In this document: positions 31,986-41,734 of the stretch, one piece after another
Layout of the letters: each line of letters opens with the position of its first letter
How positions within the stretch are numbered: the first letter of the stretch is position 1
NCBI RefSeq assembly: GCF_023701745.1
Contig: NZ_JAJOZB010000001.1
Coordinates: forward strand, 8,913,001 to 8,977,000
Length of the DNA: 64,000 bases
Reading direction: 5' to 3'
From: Streptomyces sp. RKAG293
Lineage (GTDB): Bacteria; Actinomycetota; Actinomycetes; Streptomycetales; Streptomycetaceae
The notes under the pieces: generated by a model
The model's input: only the letters and a program-made list of their open reading frames with translations
Databases searched by the model: none
Told to the model about the DNA's origin: nothing
Program-made: the position numbers and the translations under genes

Positions 31986-33275
31986 ATGGACGAACTGCAG
32001 GACATCGGGAATTGGCTGCGGGAGCGGCTGCCGCAGCTGCTGGCCGAGCATGGTGTGCCAGGGGCCGCCGTCGCCATCGGCGTGGGCGCGGAGACGGTCG
32101 AAGCGGCGGCCGGGGTGCTGAGCACCGCGACGGGGGTGGAGGTGACGGTCGACTCGGTGTTCCAGATCGGGTCGGTCACCAAGGTGCTCACCGCGACGCT
32201 GGTGATGCAGCTGGTCGGCGAAGGCCGAGTAGCGCTCGACGCCCCGGTCCGGACCTACCTTCCCGGGTTCCGGGAGGCGACCGTGCGGCAACTGCTGTGC
32301 CACACCTCCGGTTTCGAAGGGGATGTCTTCACGGACACCGGCAAGGGCGACGACTGCCTGGCCACGTACGTGGACCTGCTGGACGAGGTGCCGCAGCTCT
32401 TCGAGCCCGGCACGATGTTCTCCTACAACAACGCGGGCTACTGCGTGCTGGGACGCATCGTCGAGGTCGTGCGGGGCAAGCCCTTCGACGCGTGCCTGCG
32501 GGATCACCTGTTCACGCCGCTGGGCATGACGCACGCGGCGAACGACCCGTACGAGGCGATCCTCCACCGCGCGGCGGTCGGGCATCTCGACGGGAAGCCG
32601 TCCGCGGTCTGGGCGATGGCCCGCTCGAACGCGCCGGCGGGGTCGATGCTCGCGATGACCCCTCGCGATCTGCTGGCCTTCGCCCGGATGCACCTCGCGG
32701 ACGACGGCCCGCGGGCCATGCGGCAGCCGCAGGTCGCGCTGCCGGACATCGGCTGGGGCACGGCCTGGGGCCTGGGCTGGGAGCTCTACGACCTGCCGGG
32801 CGGCCTGGTCTTCGGCCATGACGGCAACACCATCGGCCAGTCGGCGGTCCTGCGCGTCGTCCCCGGCCGCGACCTCGCAGTAGCGATCTTCACCAACGGC
32901 GGTGACCCCAAGCCGCTGCGGAAGGAGATCCTCGGCCGGGTCCTGGAGCTGCCCGCGGACCCGGTCCCGGATCCGGCGGCCCGCCTGAACACACACCGCT
33001 ACGCCGGCACCTACCTGTCGAGCACGGGCGAGACCAGGGTGGATGAGGACGAGCGGGGCAGGCTCTGGCTCGAGCACGTTCCCCTCGGCATCACGGCGGA
33101 GCTCGGCGACGAGGGCTACCGGACGGAGTTGGCCGCCTGGCGCGGCGATTCCCTCCTCCCCGTCGAGCCCGGCCACGGACCGGTGGCGTTCCTCGGCGAC
33201 GACGGCGAGGGGCGGGCGCGCTACCTGCACACGGGTCGCGCCGACGTTCGTTCGCCTGGACGAACGCAGGGCTGA
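31986..33275 (+). CDS. Serine hydrolase of the class C beta-lactamase/PBP4-like family
   Basis: The 429-residue protein has a beta-lactamase-fold domain with the nucleophile in FQIGSVTKVLTA (Ser-x-x-Lys), the YNN motif in FSYNNAGYCVLGRI and the third motif HDG in VFGHDGNTIGQ. A C-terminal lipocalin-like domain follows from about residue 335 (HRYAGTYLSSTGETRV), as in D-aminopeptidases and related esterases. No signal peptide is seen, so it acts in the cytoplasm on peptides or esters rather than as a secreted beta-lactamase. It is the first gene of the right-pointing peptide operon, 54 bp before the transporter ATPase. ATG 31986 is the first start that fits the fold. Confidence 0.88.
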   Translation: MDELQDIGNWLRERLPQLLAEHGVPGAAVAIGVGAETVEAAAGVLSTATGVEVTVDSVFQIGSVTKVLTATLVMQLVGEGRVALDAPVRTYLPGFREATVRQLLCHTSGFEGDVFTDTGKGDDCLATYVDLLDEVPQLFEPGTMFSYNNAGYCVLGRIVEVVRGKPFDACLRDHLFTPLGMTHAANDPYEAILHRAAVGHLDGKPSAVWAMARSNAPAGSMLAMTPRDLLAFARMHLADDGPRAMRQPQVALPDIGWGTAWGLGWELYDLPGGLVFGHDGNTIGQSAVLRVVPGRDLAVAIFTNGGDPKPLRKEILGRVLELPADPVPDPAARLNTHRYAGTYLSSTGETRVDEDERGRLWLEHVPLGITAELGDEGYRTELAAWRGDSLLPVEPGHGPVAFLGDDGEGRARYLHTGRADVRSPGRTQG

Positions 33276-33329
33276 ACACTCACCGTCCCGGACGAACAGC
33301 GCACGCGCCGCGGCCCTCAATATCGGCGA

Positions 33330-35228
33330 ATGGATGTGCGCAAGAGTTTGACGCTCCGGGACCTGTCGGTCGAGATCCGGCGTGGCGACCGTGTCGTCCG
33401 GCCGGTAGCGAACGTCAGCCTCGAGCTGGAACGCGGCGAGACGCTCGGGATCGTCGGAGAGACCGGTTCCGGCAAGTCGATGACGGGCCTGGCGATCATG
33501 GGCATGCTCCCTTCCGGGGGCCGGGTGACCGGCGGGTCGATCGACTTCGCCGGCCGGGATCTGCTCGCGATGGAGCCGAGGCGGTACCGCGGCAACGAGA
33601 TCGCCATGATCTTCCAGGACTCACTGACCTCGCTGAACCCGACCAAGAAGATCGTCGAGCAGGTGGCAGAACCCGTCCGCCTGCACCGCAAGGAGACCAG
33701 GCGCGCCGCCCGTGACCGCGCCCTGGAGATGCTCGCCCGAGTGGGCGTCGACCGGGACGGCTACCCGCACCAGTTCTCCGGTGGCCAGCGCCAGCGGGTG
33801 ATGATCGCCATGGCGCTGGTCTGCGAGCCCGAGATCGTCATCGCGGACGAACCCACCACGGCCCTCGACGTGACGGTCCAGTCCGAGATCCTCGATCTCC
33901 TCGACGATCTGCGGTCCCAGCGGGGCATGTCGATGATCCTGATCACCCATGACATGGGGGTGATCGCCCAGCGGGCAGACCGGGTCGGGGTGATGTACGG
34001 CGGGCGGGTGGCCGAGTCCGCACCCACGGCGGACATCTTCGGCAGGACCCGGCACCGCTACACCCGGGCTCTGCTCTCCTCGATCCCCACCCTCGGCCAG
34101 GACAAGGGCGAGGAGTTGTTCAGCATCCCGGGTTCGCCGCCCGACCTGGCCAAGCCCGAGCCCGGCTGCCCCTTCGCGCCGCGCTGCGACGCGGCCACGG
34201 ACCGGTGCCGCGAGGAGCAGCCGCCGTTCGTCGACTCCTACGCCTGCTGGCACCCGGTCGCCGGCCCGGCCGAAGGCGGCCAGCGGCGACGGTTCCCGTC
34301 GAAGGAGAGCGGCGGGACACTCCTGCGCGTCGTCGACCTGGTCCGTGAGCACCCGGCGGGCCGCCGGACCGTCAAGGCGGTCTCCGGAGTGAGCTTCGAG
34401 GTGGCGGCCGGGGAGACCTTCGGCCTGGTCGGTGAGTCCGGCTGCGGAAAGTCGAGCCTGGGCCGCATGCTCGTCGGCCTGGACCGCCCCGACGGCGGCG
34501 AGGTCCTCTTCGAAGGGGACCGGGTCATCCGGCCGCGCAAGGCCGTCCAGATGATGTTCCAGGACTCCGGTGCCGCCCTCGACCCGAGGATGCGCGTCGG
34601 CCGGATCCTTCGCGAACCCCTGGTCATCCAGGGCGTCGGTGACCGCCCGGAGCGGGTGCGGCGGCTCCTCGACGACGTCGGTCTCCCCGAGAGCGTCCTC
34701 GACCGGTACCCCTACGAGCTCTCCGGCGGCCAGCGGCAGCGTGTCGGACTGGCACGCGCGCTCGCCCTGGAACCCCGGGTGCTGATCGCCGACGAACCGG
34801 TCAGCGCCCTGGACGTCTCCATCCGCTCGCAGATCCTCAACCTCATGCGCCGGATCCAAATCGAGCGCGGCCTCAGCAGCGTGGTCATCTCGCACGACCT
34901 CGCGGTCGTGCGCTACCTCGCCGACCGCGTCGGTGTCATGTACCTCGGGAAGCTCGTCGAGACCGGCACGACCGACGAGGTCTACGGCGCCGCCGCGCAT
35001 CCCTACACCGCGGGCCTGCTGGCAGCGGTCCCGGAAGGCGAACGCGCCGGCACGGGCGTGCGCGGCGAACCGCCCAGCCCCGTCGATCCGCCCAGCGGCT
35101 GCCGCTTCCGCACCCGTTGCGCGCTGAGCACGGAGAAGTGCGCCCGGATCGAACCACCCCTGGCGCCGGTCACCGGCAGCCAGCTGGTGGCCTGCCACTA
35201 CCCGCTGCAAGGGAACCGCAATGGCTAG
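33330..35228 (+). CDS. Peptide ABC transporter, fused two-domain ATPase (DppD-DppF)
   Basis: At 632 residues this protein joins both ATPase subunits of an oligo-/dipeptide importer. Domain 1 (1-290) has Walker A GETGSGKS, signature FSGGQRQR and Walker B IVIADEPTTALD. Domain 2 (320-632) has GESGCGKS, LSGGQRQR and LIADEPVSALD. Each ends with a Cys-rich oligopeptide-transporter tail (GCPFAPRCDAATDRC; GCRFRTRCALSTEKC). It powers peptide uptake with the two permeases that follow; its stop overlaps the next gene by 8 bases. ATG 33330 lacks a strong ribosome-binding site, which suggests coupling to the upstream hydrolase or a weak start. Confidence 0.95.
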   Translation: MDVRKSLTLRDLSVEIRRGDRVVRPVANVSLELERGETLGIVGETGSGKSMTGLAIMGMLPSGGRVTGGSIDFAGRDLLAMEPRRYRGNEIAMIFQDSLTSLNPTKKIVEQVAEPVRLHRKETRRAARDRALEMLARVGVDRDGYPHQFSGGQRQRVMIAMALVCEPEIVIADEPTTALDVTVQSEILDLLDDLRSQRGMSMILITHDMGVIAQRADRVGVMYGGRVAESAPTADIFGRTRHRYTRALLSSIPTLGQDKGEELFSIPGSPPDLAKPEPGCPFAPRCDAATDRCREEQPPFVDSYACWHPVAGPAEGGQRRRFPSKESGGTLLRVVDLVREHPAGRRTVKAVSGVSFEVAAGETFGLVGESGCGKSSLGRMLVGLDRPDGGEVLFEGDRVIRPRKAVQMMFQDSGAALDPRMRVGRILREPLVIQGVGDRPERVRRLLDDVGLPESVLDRYPYELSGGQRQRVGLARALALEPRVLIADEPVSALDVSIRSQILNLMRRIQIERGLSSVVISHDLAVVRYLADRVGVMYLGKLVETGTTDEVYGAAAHPYTAGLLAAVPEGERAGTGVRGEPPSPVDPPSGCRFRTRCALSTEKCARIEPPLAPVTGSQLVACHYPLQGNRNG

Positions 35229-36171
35229 ATATCTGCTCCACCGCCTGGTGGTCTCGGTTCTCGTCCTGCTCGGTATCTCCGCGGTCGTCTTCCTGCTGCT
35301 GCACACGGTCTCGGCCAGCCCCGGCCGGATCGTGCTCGGCCAGCGGGCCTCGCCCCAGGCGGTGGCGGCCTTCAACCACGACCACGGTTTCGACCGCTCA
35401 CTGATCACGCAGTACCTCAGCTATCTGGGCCAACTGCTCCACGGCGATCTGGGCCGCTCCTACACGCTGAACGAGAACGTCGGCACCCTGCTCGCCCAGA
35501 ACTCCGGCCGCAGCGCGATGCTGTCCGCCGCCGGAATGCTCCTCGCACTGGCTGTCGCGGTACCGCTCGGCATTCTCCAGGCGGTCAGGCGCAACAGCAT
35601 CGCCGACCGGGCGGCCACGGCCGCCTCCTATGTCCTGTACGCCACAACGTCGTTCCTGCTCGGTCTGCTGCTGATCGCGGTGTTCAGCCAGACGCTGCAG
35701 ATCTTCCCGGCCGAAGCCTCCCAGTCGCATTCACCGTGGGTGGTGTTCACCGATCCACGCGCCATGGCCCTGCCCGTGATCACTCTGGCCTGCGGCAGCG
35801 TCACCGTCTTCGCGCAGTACCAGCGCTCCTCGGCGCTGGACCAGCTCGGCCAGGACTACATCCGGGTCGCACGGGCCAAAGGCCTGCCGGAACGGCTGAT
35901 CCTGCTGCGCCACCTGCTCCGCAACTCCAGCCTGCCGTTGATCACGCTCGTCGGCACGCTGGTGCCCACCGTGCTCGCCGGGAACCTCATCGTGGAGTCG
36001 CTCTTCAACTACCCGGGCCTCGGCCTGCTCTTCCTGAACAGCCTGCAACGCGAGGACTATCCCCTGCTCCTCGCCTACACGCTCATCGGCGGCTTCCTGA
36101 CCGTGGCGGGCAGCTTCCTCGCCGACATCCTGGTCGCGGCCGCCGACCGCCGAATCGAGTTGAGAAAATGA
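35221..36171 (+). CDS. Peptide ABC transporter permease (DppB type)
   Basis: The 316-residue permease has the N-terminal helix RLVVSVLVLLGISAVVFLLL, an extracellular segment with FNHDHGFDRSLITQYL, and about five further membrane helices. The ATPase-contact loop reads DYIRVARAKGLPERLILLRH, the EAA-like motif of binding-protein-dependent permeases. It forms the membrane channel together with the DppC-type permease. It overlaps the ATPase gene before and the next permease behind (ATGA), so the group is one translational unit. Confidence 0.94.
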   Translation: MARYLLHRLVVSVLVLLGISAVVFLLLHTVSASPGRIVLGQRASPQAVAAFNHDHGFDRSLITQYLSYLGQLLHGDLGRSYTLNENVGTLLAQNSGRSAMLSAAGMLLALAVAVPLGILQAVRRNSIADRAATAASYVLYATTSFLLGLLLIAVFSQTLQIFPAEASQSHSPWVVFTDPRAMALPVITLACGSVTVFAQYQRSSALDQLGQDYIRVARAKGLPERLILLRHLLRNSSLPLITLVGTLVPTVLAGNLIVESLFNYPGLGLLFLNSLQREDYPLLLAYTLIGGFLTVAGSFLADILVAAADRRIELRK

Positions 36172-36992
36172 TGCGGCATCGGCTCGCGCTCACCGGTGGC
36201 CTGGTCCTGGTGCTCATCGCCGGGTTCTGCTTCCTCGGCCCCCTGATCCACCACACCGACCAGACCGATGTGGACCTCATCAACGCGGCCCTGCCGCCAG
36301 GAGCCGGCCATCTGCTCGGCACCGACACCAACGGGTTCGACGTACTCGGCCGGCTCATGACCGGCGGCCGGCTGTCGCTGGAGATCGGCCTGCTGGCCGC
36401 GCTCATCTCGACCCTGATCGGCACGGTCTACGGGGCGGTCGCCGGACTCGCCGGAGGTGTGGTCGACGGCTTCCTGATGCGCCTGGTCGACGTGATGCTG
36501 TCGATCCCGTTCCTCTTCGTCGTGCTGATCCTCTCGGCCCGGTTCGCGGCGAGCGCGGTGTCGCTGAGCCTCGTCATCGGGGGCTTCTCCTGGCTCCTGT
36601 CGGCCCGGCTGATACGCGGCGAGGTGCTGGCGCTGCGGGTCCGGGAGTTCGTCCTGGCGGCGAAGGTGATGGGCGCCTCACGACGGCGGATCATCTTCAC
36701 CCATCTGATTCCCCATGCTCTCGGCGTGATCATCATCAACGCCACCTTCCAGGTGGCCGATGCGATCATCGTCGTCTCCGCGCTGGGCTTCCTGGGCTTC
36801 GGCATGACCTACCCCACGGTGGACTGGGGCAGCCAACTCGCCGACGGGGCCAGCTATCTCTCCACCGGTTACTGGTGGCTGGTCTATCCGGTGGGCGCCT
36901 GCATCGTCCTCACCGTCCTCGCCCTCAACCTGCTCGCGGACGCGCTCAGGGACGCCATCGGGCGACCTACTTCACCTTCGAGTCAGAACTAA
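36168..36992 (+). CDS. Peptide ABC transporter permease (DppC type)
   Basis: The 274-residue second permease starts at ATG 36168 inside the stop of the DppB gene. It shows the N-terminal helix LALTGGLVLVLIAGFCFLGP, the family segment HLLGTDTNGFDVLGRLMTGG, five further helices and the ATPase-contact loop REFVLAAKVMGASRRRIIFTH. The stretch ALGFLGFGMTYPTVDWGSQL is characteristic of DppC/OppC. The binding-protein gene follows 13 bp later. Confidence 0.94.
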   Translation: MMRHRLALTGGLVLVLIAGFCFLGPLIHHTDQTDVDLINAALPPGAGHLLGTDTNGFDVLGRLMTGGRLSLEIGLLAALISTLIGTVYGAVAGLAGGVVDGFLMRLVDVMLSIPFLFVVLILSARFAASAVSLSLVIGGFSWLLSARLIRGEVLALRVREFVLAAKVMGASRRRIIFTHLIPHALGVIIINATFQVADAIIVVSALGFLGFGMTYPTVDWGSQLADGASYLSTGYWWLVYPVGACIVLTVLALNLLADALRDAIGRPTSPSSQN

Positions 36993-37005
36993 GGGAGACA
37001 GCACC

Positions 37006-38820
37006 ATGCGTGGACGCATCTCGACAGCGCTCGTCGTCCTGCTCGCGACGGCGGCGTGCGGCGGAGGCGGTGGCACGGCGGACGACATCGCCAAGACGCC
37101 CCCGAAGCAGACCGGCGTGCCCAAGAACGGCGGCACGGCCGTCGTGGCGCTGACGCCGGGGCTCAGCCCGAACTACATCTACCCCTACCCGCCGGCCTCG
37201 GCGAGCGGCACGGTGATCGCCCGCGGCCAGCTGTGGCGTTCGCTCTACCGGCCGAGCGGCGCGGGCGACCAGATCGTCGACACCGGGCCGAGCCTGGCCG
37301 AACTGCCGGTCTACAGCCAGGACCGCAAGACCGCGACGATCAGGATGAAGGGCTACAAGTGGTCCAGCGGGAGACCGGTCACCGCCGATGACGTCGTCTT
37401 CTCCCTCGATCTGCTCAAGGCCGCGCTGGCCGGGAGCCCGGCCAACTGGAGCTTCTACACCCCGGGGCAGTTCCCGGACGGAATCAGCGCCAAGGCGACC
37501 GCGACGGACACCCTGAGCCTCACCCTGGACACCGCCTACAACCCGTCCTACCTGCTCTCCATGCTGTCCCTGCTGTACATCATGCCGTCGGCCGAGTGGA
37601 ACATCGCCCGTACCGGCGGCCCGCATCTGGACTTCACCCAGCCCAGGAACGCCAAGGCGATCTACGACCACCTCACCAAGGAGTCGAGCGACCAGAAGTC
37701 GTTCGCGACCAACCCGCTCTGGCAGGTGGTCAACGGACCGTTCCGGCTGAAGGCCTTCGACCCGACGACCGGCTCCTTCTCCCTGGTGGCGAACAAGGCC
37801 TACAGCGGGCCGGGTGAGAAGCGGCTCGACCAGGTCGACTTCAAGGCGTTCACCTCCGCCGCCGCGGTCCTCAACCAGTTCAAGGCCGGCAACCTCACCG
37901 TCGGCACCCTGGACTCCGGTTTCATCTCGCAGGTCGGCGCCCTGAAGACCAAGGGGTACAACGTCTACGGCGCTCCGGCGCCGGCCCGGTTCGACTCCCT
38001 CACGATCAACTTCAAGAACACCGTCAACGGCTTCGACAAAGTGATCGCCCAGCCCTACGTCCGGCAAGCCCTTCAGCGGCTGATCGACCAGAAGGGCTAC
38101 ATCGCCGGCCGCGGCATCTACGGCGGCGCCGGTTCGGAGAACTACAGCACGGCCGGCGCCGACTCACCCTATCCGCCGGCCTTCGGCAGCACCGCACCCT
38201 ATGCGTACGATCCGGAGGCGGCCCGCAAGCTGCTCGCCGACCACGGCTGGAAGGTCGTCCCCGACGGTGCGACCACCTGCGAGAAGCCCGCGCTCTGCGG
38301 CTCGGGGATCCAGCAGGGGCAGGCGTTCAGGTTCACCCTCGCCTCGGCCGACACCCCCAAGTACGTCGGCGCCCGTGACGTGGCCTTCGCGTCGGCGGCC
38401 AAGAAGCTCGGCATCCAGGTCGACCTCGTGACGAAGTCCCTCAACTACATGTACGCCAACTACGGCAACTCCTTCGCGCCGGCCAAGGCGAACGAGTGGG
38501 CGATGCAGGACTACGGACCGCTCTACCTCGCGGCCGGATACCCGAGCAGCAACACGGTCTTCAACACGGACGGGAGCTTCAACCTGGGCTCCTACGCCGA
38601 CCCCGCGGCCGACAAGCTGATCAACGCATCGACCTTCGGCGCGGACTCCAAGGCGCTCTCCGCCGAGGTCACCGCACTCGGCAAGGACCTGCCCGCGCTC
38701 TTCCTGCCCACCCCGAACACCCTGGTGGTCTGGAAGAACACGCTGTCCGGACCGGGGTCCTCGTTCCAAGCGCTGCTCAGCAGCCTCTACGCGCCGGAAC
38801 AATGGTATTTCCACAGCTGA
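37006..38820 (+). CDS. Peptide ABC transporter substrate-binding lipoprotein (family 5)
   Basis: The 604-residue protein has a lipoprotein signal (VVLLATAAC) and the type II binding fold of the DppA/OppA family: GTAVVALTPGLSPNYIYPYP, GYKWSSGRPVTADDVVFSLD, the segment NGPFRLKAFDPTTGSFSLVA, VRQALQRLIDQKGYIAGRG, and YAYDPEAARKLLADHGWKV. It captures peptides outside the membrane for the importer encoded just upstream. A strong AAGGGAGA precedes ATG 37006. It is somewhat larger than average for the family. Its end overlaps the next gene by 19 bases. Confidence 0.94.
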   Translation: MRGRISTALVVLLATAACGGGGGTADDIAKTPPKQTGVPKNGGTAVVALTPGLSPNYIYPYPPASASGTVIARGQLWRSLYRPSGAGDQIVDTGPSLAELPVYSQDRKTATIRMKGYKWSSGRPVTADDVVFSLDLLKAALAGSPANWSFYTPGQFPDGISAKATATDTLSLTLDTAYNPSYLLSMLSLLYIMPSAEWNIARTGGPHLDFTQPRNAKAIYDHLTKESSDQKSFATNPLWQVVNGPFRLKAFDPTTGSFSLVANKAYSGPGEKRLDQVDFKAFTSAAAVLNQFKAGNLTVGTLDSGFISQVGALKTKGYNVYGAPAPARFDSLTINFKNTVNGFDKVIAQPYVRQALQRLIDQKGYIAGRGIYGGAGSENYSTAGADSPYPPAFGSTAPYAYDPEAARKLLADHGWKVVPDGATTCEKPALCGSGIQQGQAFRFTLASADTPKYVGARDVAFASAAKKLGIQVDLVTKSLNYMYANYGNSFAPAKANEWAMQDYGPLYLAAGYPSSNTVFNTDGSFNLGSYADPAADKLINASTFGADSKALSAEVTALGKDLPALFLPTPNTLVVWKNTLSGPGSSFQALLSSLYAPEQWYFHS

Positions 38821-39785
38821 TCACCGAGCTGCCCGACCACGTCCGGGTGGTCGCGCTCGGGGAGGACGCGCACAACGTCACCGAGTTCTACGAGCTCAAG
38901 GACCGGATCCTCCGGTATCTGGTGGAGCAGCACGGGTTCACCGCCTTCGTCATGGAGTCCGGGTTCGCCGAGGGGCTGGGCGTCGACGCCTGGCTCCGCG
39001 GCGGCCCGGGCGAGGTGCCGGACGTCGCCCGGGACGGCATCACCTACCGGTTCGGTGAGTGCGCGCCGATGCACCGGCAGTTGGCGTGGATGCGCTCCGC
39101 CGGGGTCGGCTTCTACGGGATGGACCTGCCGGGCTCCGCCACCTCGCCCGGACCGGCGGTTCGGGTGATCTCGGACCGGATGCCCGGCTGGGACCTGCGA
39201 GAACTGATCGGCCTGAGCGAACTGGGCGGCCGGACCGAGGCGGCGGTCCGGTTCGCGGCCCTGTCGCCTGCCGAGCGGCAGCGGTTGCTGGCGGGCCTGA
39301 ATGCGCTGGTGGCGCGTGCCGCCGGAGCCTCGGACGAGGTGGTGCGCCGGGCAGCGGCCTCCATCGCGGCGTTCCTCGCGGAACTGGACCTGGTCCCGGC
39401 CGGGAGGCCCTACCCGAGGGACCGCTTCATGGCAGAGACTGTGCGGTGGGTTCTGGACCGGGAGGAACGCATCGTTGTCAGTGCGCACAACGCGCATGTG
39501 CAGCGGACGCCGTTCGAGGGGCGCCCGATGATGGGCGGCCTGCTGGATGCGGCGCTGGGCCCCGAGTTGGCCGTCGTCGGGATGACCTGCGGCTCGGGGC
39601 CGGTGATCCGGTTCGTCGAGCGGTCACCGCGGCCGTTCGACTGCGATGTCCTCCTGGCGGAACGGGAGCCGACCGGGCCCGGCGAGCCGGGCGCGGACTA
39701 CGACGCACTGATCCACCTCGACCACGCCACATTGATCCCCGGGGCCTTCGAACGGCTCCGCGCCGAGTTCCAGGAGTACCGATGA
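38802..39785 (+). CDS. Erythromycin-esterase-family protein
   Basis: The 327-residue product matches the EreA/SucB-like superfamily: VVALGEDAHNVTEFYELKDR at the N-terminus (His24), GFTAFVMESGFAEGLGV (Glu51), a helical middle, then IVVSAHNAHVQRTPF and a late MTCGSGP. True Ere enzymes open macrolide lactones using these His and Glu residues, but most family members are uncharacterised hydrolases. Its position, overlapping the peptide-binding protein gene by 19 bases and the prolyl oligopeptidase by 4, suggests it acts on an imported peptide or depsipeptide rather than a macrolide. ATG 38802 is the first start and is set by that overlap. Confidence 0.85.
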   Translation: MVFPQLITELPDHVRVVALGEDAHNVTEFYELKDRILRYLVEQHGFTAFVMESGFAEGLGVDAWLRGGPGEVPDVARDGITYRFGECAPMHRQLAWMRSAGVGFYGMDLPGSATSPGPAVRVISDRMPGWDLRELIGLSELGGRTEAAVRFAALSPAERQRLLAGLNALVARAAGASDEVVRRAAASIAAFLAELDLVPAGRPYPRDRFMAETVRWVLDREERIVVSAHNAHVQRTPFEGRPMMGGLLDAALGPELAVVGMTCGSGPVIRFVERSPRPFDCDVLLAEREPTGPGEPGADYDALIHLDHATLIPGAFERLRAEFQEYR

Positions 39786-41734
39786 AGTATCCGCCCGCCC
39801 GGACCGTCGAGGTCGTCGCGGACGTCGCGGGGGTCCGGGTGCCGGACCCGTACAGATGGCTGGAGGACGAGACGTCCGAGGTGCGGGAGTGGCAGCGGGA
39901 ACAGGCCGAACTCGCCACCTCCGTCGTCTTCGACGGCCTGGACCGGTCCGCCGTGCGGGACCTGGTGCTGGCCCAGCACGCCGGAGCCCGGCCCGACCTG
40001 CCCCGGTACGCGGCCGGTCGATGGTTTCGCGTCCACGGGTCCGACGTGGTCGTCGCCGGGACCCCGTACGGGCCGGGGCGGCGGATCGCGGGCCTGGACG
40101 AGGGAGTGCTGTCCTGGCTGGCGCCCTCACCGGACGGACGGGTCCTGGCCGTCGGGGTCTGCCCGGACGGCACCGAGCACAACACGATCCGGCTCTTCGA
40201 CGTGGCCGGCGGACGGGAGCTGGGCGGCGCCCCGCCGCAGGTCCTGCACAGTGCGTGGGCAGGCGGCGTGTCCTGGCTGCCGGACTCCGGCGGGTTCTAC
40301 TTCTTCGCGCTCACCGGGTCACCGGAGGAGTTCCGGCAGGCGGTGTTCTTCCACCGCCTGGGGGCCGGCACCACGGTGGAGCCCGTCCCGGTGGGGGCAT
40401 CCCGGGAGTACACGCTCATCCAGGCCGGCGAGCGATGGGAGGTCGCCGCACACCGGGTGGGCAGCCCGATCCCGATCGCGGTCCGCCGTCCGGGCCAGGA
40501 GTGGAGGCCGTTCCTCACCGACTGCCAGGGGACGGTCGCCGGACACATCGTCGGCGACCGCTATGTCGCGGTGACGGACGTGGACGCCCCGCGCGGGCGG
40601 GTGGTGGCCATTTCGCTGGAGGACCCGTCGGACTGGGTCGACCTCGTACCCGAGGGCGACACGGTACTGCGGTCGCTCACCCCGGTCGGAGACCATCTCT
40701 ATCTCAGCGAGTTCGACCGGACCTTCGCCAGGGTCCGGATCCTCGACCGGTCGGGGACGGTCGTGGGGGAGCTGCCGCTGCCGGGACGCGGGGCCCTGGC
40801 CGCACCGCACTTTCCGCTGACGGGGCTGGCCGTGGGCAACCCCGCCCCCTCCTTCGTGTTCGCCTTCTCCACACCGACCAGCTCCTGGGGCGTGTACGGC
40901 CACCGGCCGGGCGCACCGCTCGAGACGCTGGCCGCCCCCACCGTGACTCTCGACGCCACCGTGGAGCAGGACCAGGCCATCGCGTCCGACGGCGTCCCGA
41001 TCCCTTACCACATGGTGGGACAGGGCTCGGGTCCGGTCCTGGTGTACGCCTACGGCGCGGCGAACGTGCCGCTGCTGCCGTCCTACCAGAGTGATCTGGC
41101 CGCCTTCGTCGCCGCCGGCGGAGTCGTGGTCCTGGCTCATCTGCGGGGTGGCGGCGAGTTCGGCCGGGACTGGTGGCTGGCCGCGCACCGGGAACGCAAG
41201 CGGGTGCGGGACACCGATCTCGTCGCGGTGGCCGAGCATCTCATCGCCACCGGCCGTGCGACCCCGGACCGCCTCGCCCTGTCCGGAGGGTCCGACGGCG
41301 GCCTGATGTGCGGAGTCGCCCTCACCACCCGGCCCGACCTCTGGCGCGCCGTGCTGCCCCGCGCGCCCCTGCTCGACCTGATCGGGGGGATCCGCGATCC
41401 CTACATGGACTTCGTGCTCCGGAAGGCCTGGGGCGACCCCGACGACCCCGCCGATGTACGACGGTTCCTTCGACTGTCGCCCTACGAGCTGGTGCGTCCC
41501 GGCACGTTCCCGGCGGTGTACGTGCAGGCGGGGGCGATCGATCCGCGGTGCAGGCCCTGGCATGCGCGGAAGTTCGCGGCCCGCCTGCAGGCCGCCCAGG
41601 AGGGCGACGCGCCGATCCTGCTCCATGTGTTCGACGACGCCGGACACGGCGCGGCGACCGGGAACGAGGTCGCGGTCGAGCAGGAGACCGAGTGGCTGGC
41701 CTTCCTGATCAGGAGTCTCGGCCTGCGGATCTGA
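39782..41734 (+). CDS. Prolyl oligopeptidase-family (S9) serine peptidase
   Basis: The 650-residue enzyme begins VADVAGVRVPDPYRWLEDET, the N-terminal block of S9A peptidases, continues with a beta-propeller that limits access to short peptides, and ends with the alpha/beta hydrolase domain. The catalytic Ser (about 504) lies in SGGSDGG, where most relatives have GGSNGG; the Asp is in QAGAIDPRC (about 587) and the His in DDAGHGAATG (about 621). It should cut imported peptides in the cytoplasm. There is no signal peptide. It is the last gene of the right-pointing operon, and its end overlaps the convergent pucR gene by 26 bases. Confidence 0.93.
   Translation: MKYPPARTVEVVADVAGVRVPDPYRWLEDETSEVREWQREQAELATSVVFDGLDRSAVRDLVLAQHAGARPDLPRYAAGRWFRVHGSDVVVAGTPYGPGRRIAGLDEGVLSWLAPSPDGRVLAVGVCPDGTEHNTIRLFDVAGGRELGGAPPQVLHSAWAGGVSWLPDSGGFYFFALTGSPEEFRQAVFFHRLGAGTTVEPVPVGASREYTLIQAGERWEVAAHRVGSPIPIAVRRPGQEWRPFLTDCQGTVAGHIVGDRYVAVTDVDAPRGRVVAISLEDPSDWVDLVPEGDTVLRSLTPVGDHLYLSEFDRTFARVRILDRSGTVVGELPLPGRGALAAPHFPLTGLAVGNPAPSFVFAFSTPTSSWGVYGHRPGAPLETLAAPTVTLDATVEQDQAIASDGVPIPYHMVGQGSGPVLVYAYGAANVPLLPSYQSDLAAFVAAGGVVVLAHLRGGGEFGRDWWLAAHRERKRVRDTDLVAVAEHLIATGRATPDRLALSGGSDGGLMCGVALTTRPDLWRAVLPRAPLLDLIGGIRDPYMDFVLRKAWGDPDDPADVRRFLRLSPYELVRPGTFPAVYVQAGAIDPRCRPWHARKFAARLQAAQEGDAPILLHVFDDAGHGAATGNEVAVEQETEWLAFLIRSLGLRI

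Noticed and set aside
31986..33275. A beta-lactamase giving antibiotic resistance
   Set aside because: The Ser-x-x-Lys and YNN motifs fit the fold, but there is no signal peptide, and the extra C-terminal domain and peptide operon point to an intracellular peptidase or esterase.
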